A DNA stretch of 5,643 nt, taken from contig JAGTAM010000339.1 of the NCBI GenBank assembly GCA_023422485.1, positions 1 through 5,643 of the forward strand. The letters run 5' to 3'. The first letter of the stretch is position 1; every line of letters starts with the position of its first letter. Shown here piece after piece: positions 1 to 5,643 of this stretch. Source of the DNA: Pseudomonadota bacterium (GTDB lineage Bacteria > Pseudomonadota > Alphaproteobacteria > Rhizobiales > Beijerinckiaceae). The translations under genes were made by a program, and so were the position numbers. The notes beneath the pieces were generated by a model. The model was not told the DNA's origin, ran no database searches, and worked only from the letters and a program-made list of their open reading frames with translations.

Positions 1-1
1 C

Positions 2-268
2 GATCAGGTGCGTGCGATCGAGTGGCGTGAGGACAGCATGTCGACGCAGTTCGCCAATGTCGTGAACGTGCAGGGCACCCGCGAGCAGGTGGACCTGTTC
101 TTCGGCACCAACCGGACCTGGAATCTCGCCGCGACCGAGAACGTGGTGGTGGATCTCTCCAACCGCGTGATCCTCACGCCGCTCGCGGCCAAGCGCCTCC
201 ACTCCGTCCTCGGCGGCGTCCTGGCCGAGTACGAGAACCGGCACGGGCACCTCGACCTCGACGCCTGA
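2..268 (+). CDS. DUF3467-like small protein, 5' end outside the window
   Basis: The frame is open to the left edge and ends at TGA 266-268, giving about 88 visible residues. The C-terminal half holds the DUF3467-like signature SNRVILTPLAAKRL followed by a helix ending in EYENRHG. Family members are small soluble proteins of roughly 80-110 residues with no established biochemical function. A GTG at 8 and an ATG at 38 are possible starts, and GAGGA at 29-33 sits four bases before that ATG. I nevertheless favour a start left of the window. From memory, relatives carry a short acidic stretch with a Trp just before the FANVVNVQGTREQV segment, and here IEWREDSM occupies that place. There is no signal peptide or membrane segment in what is visible, so it is probably cytosolic. 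It precedes the adaptor gene by 92 bases on the same strand and may be an accessory subunit of the same system (inference). The family call is from motif memory; the coding call is firmer. Confidence 0.72.
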   Translation, partial: DQVRAIEWREDSMSTQFANVVNVQGTREQVDLFFGTNRTWNLAATENVVVDLSNRVILTPLAAKRLHSVLGGVLAEYENRHGHLDLDA

Positions 269-276
269 CCGTCCTT

Positions 277-310
277 CCCCGCCGCCGCGTCCGACAGCGC
301 GGCAGCGGGG
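277..310 (+). other. GC-rich stem-loop between the small gene and the adaptor gene
   Basis: The arms 277-289 (CCCCGCCGCCGCG) and 298-310 (CGCGGCAGCGGGG) form a 13-bp stem with one C-A mismatch (283 against 304) and an 8-base loop, TCCGACAG. It starts nine bases after the first gene's stop. No T-run follows, so it is not a classical intrinsic terminator. It could be a partial terminator/attenuator, an RNA-stability element separating the small gene from the rest, or chance in GC-rich DNA. The rest of the 92-base gap shows no convincing -35/-10 promoter. Confidence 0.5.
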
Positions 311-344
311 CACTTCCGAAGCAAGACCCTGAGCGCTGTCAGTC

Positions 345-350
345 AAGGAA
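345..350 (+). promoter_or_regulatory. Ribosome binding site of the GAF-HlyD gene
   Basis: AAGGAA lies 10 bases before the ATG at 361 and is the best Shine-Dalgarno match in the gap. It supports that ATG as the start; no earlier in-frame start is as well placed. Confidence 0.55.
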
Positions 351-360
351 TCCGGGGGCC

Positions 361-2262
361 ATGAGCGAGCGTTTGGCGGTGGAGGGCTCCTCCGCGTCGG
401 GCCTGTCCGCAGCGGGCTCGGCCGCGCGCCTGTCCCTGCTGGAGCCGGCCCTGTGGCAGGTGCTCCGAACCGCCCAGACGCTTCAGGCGGCGGCGGAGGC
501 GTGGCTCACGCTTCAGGCGCCGATGCTCGGTGCCCCGCGAGCCTGCGTCCTGCTTCCGGGCACCTCGGTCGGGCTTGCTCCGCTCGCCGTGTTCCCGGCC
601 CAGTCCGAGTGCGAGGCCGGCCTGCGCGAGACCGCCGAGGCCGCCTTTCGCGAGAACCGCCCGGTCGTGCAGGCGATGGCCGAGAACGGGCCTCTTCCCG
701 GCGCGGCGCCGCAGGGGGCAGGCGCCTGGATCGCGCTGCCGCTCGCGCTCGACGACGCGTGCTTCGCCGTCACTGCTTTCGCCCTCGACACCCTCGACAA
801 GGACGAGCTGCGCGCCGCGATCCGCCAGGCGCAATGGGGCAGCGCGTGGCTCGTGGCCAAGCAGGCCGAGCTGATCGGGCGGGGCGAGCGCCGGACGCTG
901 GCCCGCTCGCGCTCCGTTCTCGATCTGCTCGCCGGAGTGCTGGAGCAGTCGCGCTTCTCCGCCGCCTGCACCGCCGCGGTGACGGATCTGGCCATCGCCT
1001 TTACCTGCCAGCGGGCGGCGATCGGCTTCGTGCGGCGCGGAAGCGCCCGGATCACCGCGATCTCGCACTCGGCGCAGTTCGGCCGCGAGATGAATCTCGT
1101 GCGCCGCCTCGGCGCCTGCATGAACGAGGCGATCGACCAGCGCAGCCTGATCCTGTTCCCGCCATCCGAGAACGAGGCCACCGTCACCACGGCGCATGCC
1201 GATCTCGCCCGCCTGCAATACGGCGGCCGGGTGCTGACCGTGCCGATGCTGGTCGATGACCGCTTCGTCGGCGCCATCACCCTCGAGCGCCCCGCCGACC
1301 AGCCGTTCAGCCTGGAGACGGTGGAGCAGGTGAGCGCCTGCGCCGCCGCCATCGGGCCGGTGCTGGAGGACAAGCGGCAGAACGACCGCTGGCTCGTGCT
1401 GAAGGCCACCGACGCGGTGATGAACGGCGCGCGGCTGGTCTTCGGCCCGAACAAGACCGGGCTCAAGCTCGGCCTCGCGGCCACGCTCGCCGCGGTCCTG
1501 GCGCTGTCGGTGATCCAGACCGACTACCGCGTGACGGCGGACGCCCGCGTCGAAGGCCTCGTGCGCCGCTCCGTGGTCGCCTCCTACGACGGCTACCTGA
1601 AGACCGCCGGGCATCGCGCCGGCGACACGGTGCGCAAGGGCGACCTCCTCGCCGCCCTGGAGGACCGGGACCTCGCCCTGGAGCGTCTGCGCTGGGTCAC
1701 CGAGCGCCAGCAGCGCACCTACGAGTACGACAAGGCGCTGGCCACGCGCCAACCGGCGACGATCAACGTGGTCAAGAGCCAGATCGATCAGGCCGACGCG
1801 CAGATCCGCCTGCTCGACGAGCAGATCGCGCGCTCGAAATTCACCGCCCCCTTCGACGGATTGATCGTCTCCGGCGACCTTTCGCAATCCATCGGCGGTG
1901 CCGTCAGCCGCGGGCAGGTGCTGTTCGAGATCGCGCCGCTCGACAGCTACCGCGTCGTGCTCAGCGTGGACGAGCGGGTGATCGCCGACCTGCACGAGGG
2001 GCAGACCGGGCACATGCTCGCGACCTCCCTGCCCGATCAGCCCCAGGCGCTGACGATCCAGACCATCACCCCGGTGGCCGAGGCCAGGAACGGCCGCAAC
2101 CTGTTCCGCGTCGAGGGCCGGATCGCCGACGGGGCCACCCGGCTGCGGCCGGGCATGGAGGGCATCGCCAAGGTCGATGTCGATCGGCGGCTGCTCGCCT
2201 GGATCTGGGCCCGGCCGATCGTCGATTGGCTGCGCCTCGCCGTCTGGCACTGGTGGCCGTGA
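361..2262 (+). CDS. GAF-domain protein fused to a HlyD-type periplasmic adaptor
   Basis: This 633-residue protein is predicted to be an inner-membrane adaptor (membrane fusion protein) with a cytosolic sensor-like half. Residues about 30-170 resemble a degenerate GAF-like fold. Residues about 195-338 are a clearer GAF domain, with the core strands AAIGFVRRG, ITAISHSAQFG and VLTVPMLVDDRFVGAITLER. A single membrane helix follows at about 369-385 (KLGLAATLAAVLALSVI). Residues 392-603 are HlyD-like: a first lipoyl half-motif (ASYDGYLKTAGHRAGDTVRKG), a short coiled-coil hairpin at about 436-492, a second lipoyl half (FTAPFDGLIVSGDLSQSIGG), then beta-barrel strands. The last 23 residues (611-633) are very Trp-rich. 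HlyD proteins normally have only a short cytosolic tail, so a GAF half of about 365 residues is unusual and suggests control by a ligand or partner. The next gene starts 12 bases later and carries its own HlyD half, so the two probably assemble together (inference). Neither a pore protein nor an ABC ATPase is seen nearby. Confidence 0.9.
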   Translation: MSERLAVEGSSASGLSAAGSAARLSLLEPALWQVLRTAQTLQAAAEAWLTLQAPMLGAPRACVLLPGTSVGLAPLAVFPAQSECEAGLRETAEAAFRENRPVVQAMAENGPLPGAAPQGAGAWIALPLALDDACFAVTAFALDTLDKDELRAAIRQAQWGSAWLVAKQAELIGRGERRTLARSRSVLDLLAGVLEQSRFSAACTAAVTDLAIAFTCQRAAIGFVRRGSARITAISHSAQFGREMNLVRRLGACMNEAIDQRSLILFPPSENEATVTTAHADLARLQYGGRVLTVPMLVDDRFVGAITLERPADQPFSLETVEQVSACAAAIGPVLEDKRQNDRWLVLKATDAVMNGARLVFGPNKTGLKLGLAATLAAVLALSVIQTDYRVTADARVEGLVRRSVVASYDGYLKTAGHRAGDTVRKGDLLAALEDRDLALERLRWVTERQQRTYEYDKALATRQPATINVVKSQIDQADAQIRLLDEQIARSKFTAPFDGLIVSGDLSQSIGGAVSRGQVLFEIAPLDSYRVVLSVDERVIADLHEGQTGHMLATSLPDQPQALTIQTITPVAEARNGRNLFRVEGRIADGATRLRPGMEGIAKVDVDRRLLAWIWARPIVDWLRLAVWHWWP

Positions 2263-2267
2263 GGGGA
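2261..2267 (+). promoter_or_regulatory. Ribosome binding site deciding the GTG start of the M50 gene
   Basis: GAGGGGA overlaps the stop codon of the upstream gene and lies seven bases before GTG 2275. It favours the GTG start and points to translational coupling. The encoded N-terminus, MSQSLFSQSWYRV, also resembles the usual beginning of this family as I remember it. Confidence 0.6.
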
Positions 2268-2274
2268 TCGAGGC

Positions 2275-4422
2275 GTGTCCCAGTCCCTGTTCAGCCAGTC
2301 GTGGTACCGGGTCGCGAACTTGCGCCCGCGGCTGCGTCGCCACGCCGAGATCCACCGGCAGAGCTTTCGCGGCGAGGTCTGGTACGTCCTGCAGGATCAC
2401 CAGACCGGGCGCTTCCACCGCCTCTCGCCCGCCGCCAACCTGATCCTCTGCATGATGGACGGGCGCCGCACGCTGCAGGAGGTGTGGGAGGCCGCCGCCC
2501 GCCGCAACGAGGATGACCCGCCGACCCAGGACGACACGATCCGCCTGATCTCGCAGCTCCACGGCTCGGACCTGCTCCAGGGCGATCTGCCGCCGGATCT
2601 CGCGGAACTCGCCGAGCGCTCGGAATCGACCGCGCGCCGCACCCTGATCGCCCGGGTCAAGAACCCGCTTGCCCTGCGCTTCCCGCTGTTCGACCCCGAT
2701 CCGCTGCTCGACCGGCTCGCGCCGTTCTTCCGACCGCTCTTCTCGGTCTGGGGTCTCGCGGTCTGGCTCGCGGTCGTGATCGCCGGCCTCGTCGTGGCTG
2801 CCCTGCACGCTGGCGAGCTGACCGGCGACGTCGCGGGCCAGATGCTCTCGGCGCAGAACGTCGCGCTGATGATGTGCCTCTACCCCGTCATCAAGGCCCT
2901 GCACGAGGCGGGGCATGCCTGCGCCGCCAAGGCGTGGGGCGGCGAGGTGCACGAGGTCGGCGTCATGCTGCTCGTGCTGTTCCCGGCGCCCTACGTCGAT
3001 GCCTCGACCTCGGCCGCCTTCCCGAGCAAGTGGCAGCGGATGATGGTGGCGGCCGCTGGCATCTTCGTCGAGCTGTTCCTGGCGGGGCTCGCCGCCATCG
3101 TCTGGGCCACGGCCGAGCCGGGCCTCGTGCGGGCGGCCGCCTTCAACGTGATGGTGATCGGCAGCGTCTCGACGCTGCTGTTCAACGGCAACCCGCTGCT
3201 GCGCTTCGACGGCTACTACATCTTCGCCGACCTGATCGAGATTCCCAATCTCGGCTCGCGCGCCAACCGCTACGTCTTCTACCTGGTCGAGCGCTACCTT
3301 CTGAAGATCGAGGGCGCGAAGAGCCCGGTCACCGCCGCGGGCGAGCGGCCGTGGCTCCTCGTCTACGCGGTCGCCGCCTTCATCTACCGGACCATCGTCT
3401 CGATCGGCATCGCGGCCTTCATCGCCACCCAGTACTTCGTGTTCGGCGTGCTGCTGGCCGGGCTCGCGCTGTTCGGCACCATCGTCGCGCCCCTGATGAA
3501 GGGGCTGAAATTCGTCCTGACCGACCCGAAGCTGAACCGGCGCCGGGGCCGGGCCATCACTCTGACGAGCGCCGCCGTCGGTGCGGCCTTCGCGTTGCTG
3601 TTCGTCGTCCCCCTGCCCTACACGACCATGGCGCAGGGCGTCGTCTGGGCCCCCGACGACACTCAGATCCGGACCCAGACCGACGGCATCCTCACCACGC
3701 TGCTGGTGGAGCCCGGCCGCGACGCCCAGGCCGGCGAGCCCCTGGCGACGCTTGAGGATCCGAGCCTCGACAGCCGCGTCGCGGTGCTGGAGGCGCAGCT
3801 CGTCGAACTGCGCCTACGCTACGACGCCGCCCGGCTCGGCGACCGGGTCCAGGCGCAGATCCTTCAGGAGCAGATTGCCAGCATGCAGGAGATCCTGCGG
3901 GTCTACCGCGAGCGGCAGGCCGGCCTCACCGTGCGGGCGGCCCAGGCCGGGCGTCTGATCGTGCCCGGCGCCATCGATCTGCCGGGGCGCTACCTGCGCC
4001 GGGGCGAGCGCATCGGCTACGTTCTGACCGCCGACGACCCCGTGGTGCGGGTGGTGGTGCCGCAGACCGACGTGGACCTGATCCGCAGCCGGACGCAGGG
4101 CGTCGCCGCGCGGCTCGCCGAGCGGCCCGAGGAGGTGCGCGACGGCGCGATCCTGCGGGAGGTGCCGGGGGCGCAGCAGGAGATTCCGAGCCTCGCCCTC
4201 GCCACACAGGGCGGCGGCACGATCGCGGTCGATGCCAGCAATCCGCAGAAGCCGGTAGCACTCCAGAGCATCTTCGTCTTCGACGTCCAGCTCGCTGGCG
4301 GCATTCCCTTCAACGTGCTCGGCGAGCGGGTCTATGTCCGGTTCGATCACGGGGCGGAGCCGATCGCGTGGCGCGTGATGCGCAGCCTGCGGCAGGTCTT
4401 CCTGAGCCAGTTCCGTGTCTGA
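2275..4422 (+). CDS. PqqD-like/M50 site-2 protease/HlyD fusion membrane protein
   Basis: This 715-residue polytopic inner-membrane protein belongs to the family often annotated as putative peptide zinc metalloprotease or site-2 protease. Residues about 28-105 match the PqqD/RRE winged-helix style (VWYVLQDHQTGRFHRLSPAA, then MDGRRTLQEVWE), a fold that binds leader peptides in RiPP pathways. Hydrophobic segments lie at about 156-178, 194-209, 226-240, 256-278, 286-305, 360-383, 386-406 and 428-448. The zinc site looks complete: H210-E211-x-x-H214 in HEAGH, and D312 in NPLLRFDG as the expected third ligand. Residues about 452-690 are HlyD-like, with a first lipoyl half (TQTDGILTTLLVEPGRDAQAG), a short coiled coil at about 497-550, and a second half (VRAAQAGRLIVPGAIDLPG). 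Catalysis is plausible because the key residues are present, but it may instead act mainly as an export channel component. The gene lies 12 bases after the GAF-HlyD gene and overlaps the SecA-like gene by 8 bases. Substrate unknown. Confidence 0.9.
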   Translation: MSQSLFSQSWYRVANLRPRLRRHAEIHRQSFRGEVWYVLQDHQTGRFHRLSPAANLILCMMDGRRTLQEVWEAAARRNEDDPPTQDDTIRLISQLHGSDLLQGDLPPDLAELAERSESTARRTLIARVKNPLALRFPLFDPDPLLDRLAPFFRPLFSVWGLAVWLAVVIAGLVVAALHAGELTGDVAGQMLSAQNVALMMCLYPVIKALHEAGHACAAKAWGGEVHEVGVMLLVLFPAPYVDASTSAAFPSKWQRMMVAAAGIFVELFLAGLAAIVWATAEPGLVRAAAFNVMVIGSVSTLLFNGNPLLRFDGYYIFADLIEIPNLGSRANRYVFYLVERYLLKIEGAKSPVTAAGERPWLLVYAVAAFIYRTIVSIGIAAFIATQYFVFGVLLAGLALFGTIVAPLMKGLKFVLTDPKLNRRRGRAITLTSAAVGAAFALLFVVPLPYTTMAQGVVWAPDDTQIRTQTDGILTTLLVEPGRDAQAGEPLATLEDPSLDSRVAVLEAQLVELRLRYDAARLGDRVQAQILQEQIASMQEILRVYRERQAGLTVRAAQAGRLIVPGAIDLPGRYLRRGERIGYVLTADDPVVRVVVPQTDVDLIRSRTQGVAARLAERPEEVRDGAILREVPGAQQEIPSLALATQGGGTIAVDASNPQKPVALQSIFVFDVQLAGGIPFNVLGERVYVRFDHGAEPIAWRVMRSLRQVFLSQFRV

Positions 4423-5643
4423 CCCTCTCGCCCTCCCCGCGGGCCGGCTCCCCGCCGGTCCGGCCTTCCGCCTGCCGTCGGCGCGGGCCTATTCCGAGCA
4501 CAAGCCGTTCAAGGCCACGCGCCTCGATCAGGCTGCGGCGAAGGTCGTCGGGCTGGCTCGGGTGGGGCTCGCGGGCTGGGCAGGCCGCCGCTACGCGCGC
4601 ATCGCCCGCAACGCCCTGGCGCAGGCCGAGGCGGTGGCGGAGCTGTCCGAGGAGGCGCTTCAGTTCCGGATCCGGGCAATCGCGTCGGCCCTGCGCGCCC
4701 GGAAGAACTTTCGCGACGCCGACATCACCGAGGCCTTCGCCCTGATCCGCGAGATGTCGGGCCGGGTGAAGGGGCAGCGCCATTACGGCGTGCAGATGAT
4801 GGGCGCCGCCGCCCTCCTCGACGGACGCATCGCCCAGATGGCCACCGGAGAGGGCAAGACCCTGACGGCGACGCTCGCCGCGGGTGCGGCGGCCCTGGCC
4901 GGCCTGCCCGTCCACGTCGTCACGGTCAACGACTACCTCGCCGAGCGCGATGCCGAGGAGATGCGGCCGCTCTACGCCGCCCTCGGCCTCACCGTCGGCG
5001 TCATCAAGGAAAAGCAGGAGCAGCCGGAGCGGGCGTTAGCCTACGGCTGCAACATCACCTACTGCACCAACAAGGACCTCGCCTTCGACTACCTGCGCGA
5101 CCGCATCGCGCTGGGCCAGCGCGCCAGCGACGTACGGCTCAAGCTCGAAAACATGCATGCGAGCGCCAGCCGGCTCGCGCAACTGCGCCTGCGCGGCCTG
5201 CACTTCGCCATCGTCGACGAGGCCGACAGCGTGCTGATCGACGAGGCGCGCACGCCGCTCATCATCTCGGCCCCGGCGGGCTCTCAATTTGGCACCGAGG
5301 TTCTCGCCCGTGCCATGGAGATCGCCGGAGAACTGTCGAGCCCGCAGGATTACGGGATCGAGGCGGCGGAGCACCGGATCGTCCTCACCGAGCCCGGACG
5401 CGAACGGATCGCCGCGCTCGCCAAGAGCGAGACCCACGGCCAGGATTCCGCCTGGCGCGGGCGCGTCACCCGCGAGGGGTTGGTGCGGCAGGCGCTCTCG
5501 GCCCTGCACCTGTTTCACCGGGACGAGCACTACATCCTGCGCGACGGCAAGGTGGTGATCGTCGACGCCAATACCGGCCGGGTGATGCCGGACCGGAGCT
5601 GGAGCGACGGCCTGCACCAGATGGTCGAGCACAAGGAGGGCTG
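4415..5643 (+). CDS. Divergent accessory SecA-family ATPase, 3' end outside the window
   Basis: There are 409 complete codons, open at the right edge. SecA hallmarks appear in order: FRIRAIASALRARKNF and EAFALIREMSGRVKGQRHY in the N-terminal region; Walker A in MATGEGKTLTATL (K148); VVTVNDYLAERDAEEM; YCTNKDLAFDYLRDR; Walker B in VDEADSVLIDEARTPLIIS (D268-E269); and, after the preprotein-crosslinking region, RDGKVVIVDANTGRVMPDRSWSDGLHQMVEHKEG in pieces at about 376-409. It should hydrolyse ATP to move proteins across or into the inner membrane. It differs from housekeeping SecA: about 40 extra N-terminal residues, DEAD instead of DEVD, VDANTGR instead of VDEHTGR, and about 18 extra residues between the DYLRD and DEAD motifs. 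GTG 4415 is chosen because its GTGTCTGA overlap with the upstream stop is a typical coupled start; the Shine-Dalgarno match is weak (TGAG at 4403-4406). No in-frame ATG precedes the conserved region. Linkage to two HlyD-type genes argues for a dedicated accessory motor, not the cell's main SecA. Confidence 0.9.
   Translation, partial: MSDPLALPAGRLPAGPAFRLPSARAYSEHKPFKATRLDQAAAKVVGLARVGLAGWAGRRYARIARNALAQAEAVAELSEEALQFRIRAIASALRARKNFRDADITEAFALIREMSGRVKGQRHYGVQMMGAAALLDGRIAQMATGEGKTLTATLAAGAAALAGLPVHVVTVNDYLAERDAEEMRPLYAALGLTVGVIKEKQEQPERALAYGCNITYCTNKDLAFDYLRDRIALGQRASDVRLKLENMHASASRLAQLRLRGLHFAIVDEADSVLIDEARTPLIISAPAGSQFGTEVLARAMEIAGELSSPQDYGIEAAEHRIVLTEPGRERIAALAKSETHGQDSAWRGRVTREGLVRQALSALHLFHRDEHYILRDGKVVIVDANTGRVMPDRSWSDGLHQMVEHKEG

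Noticed and set aside
38..40. ATG 38 with GAGGA at 29-33 as the true start of the first gene
   Set aside because: Possible, but the upstream in-frame residues IEWREDS resemble the family's usual N-terminal stretch, so I kept the frame open to the left edge. The point cannot be settled inside this window.
277..310. Stem-loop as a Rho-independent terminator of the first gene
   Set aside because: No T-run follows the stem, so it is reported only as a stem-loop.
453..1259. Second + strand frame of 268 codons inside the GAF-HlyD gene
   Set aside because: The translation is Arg/Ala/Gly-rich without any fold signature, whereas the overlapping frame encodes GAF motifs. It is an out-of-frame shadow.
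343..2952. Very long open frame on the minus strand (869 codons) opposite the adaptor and M50 genes
   Set aside because: Its translation is rich in Arg, Gly, Asp, His and Gln repeats with no domain logic and spans two well-recognised genes on the other strand. It is the usual antisense shadow of GC-rich coding DNA.
3814..4350. Minus-strand open frame opposite the HlyD-like half of the M50 gene
   Set aside because: No recognisable motif, low-complexity composition, and the + strand here encodes clear lipoyl-type motifs.
4310..5632. Minus-strand open frames (4310-4915 and 5036-5632) opposite the SecA-like gene
   Set aside because: They lie opposite Walker A, Walker B and other SecA motifs read on the + strand, and their translations resemble no family.

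Overview
The DNA has very high GC content. All genes supported here lie on the + strand, close together and in one direction. Codon choice strongly favours G or C at third positions, and protein style fits a GC-rich alphaproteobacterium. A Methylobacterium/Rhizobiales-type host is my best guess from overall feel, not from a marker gene.

Layout: (1) the 3' part of a small DUF3467-like gene that enters from the left edge and stops at 268; (2) a 92-base gap holding a strong GC-rich stem-loop and the ribosome binding site of the next gene; (3) a 633-residue protein with a cytosolic GAF-type N-terminal half, one membrane helix, and a HlyD-like periplasmic adaptor half (361-2262); (4) after 12 bases, a 715-residue polytopic protein with an N-terminal PqqD-like (RRE) domain, an M50 site-2-protease core with HEAGH and a downstream NPLLRFDG motif, and a C-terminal HlyD-like half (2275-4422); (5) overlapping by 8 bases, the first 409 codons of a divergent SecA-family ATPase that runs off the right edge (4415 onward).

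How they may work together: the tight spacing suggests one transcription unit from 361 onward, perhaps including the small first gene. Two membrane-fusion-type proteins are paired with a SecA-like motor instead of the ABC ATPase expected next to HlyD proteins. One of the two also carries a peptide-recognition domain and an intramembrane zinc protease fold. Together this looks like a dedicated envelope export or processing machine: the RRE-like domain could select a substrate, the M50 core could cleave or hold it, the SecA-like ATPase could drive it, and the HlyD halves could span the periplasm. The individual families are recognisable, but the pathway and its substrate are not visible in this window, so the combined function is inference. 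No tRNA, rRNA, insertion sequence, CRISPR array or phage gene was seen.
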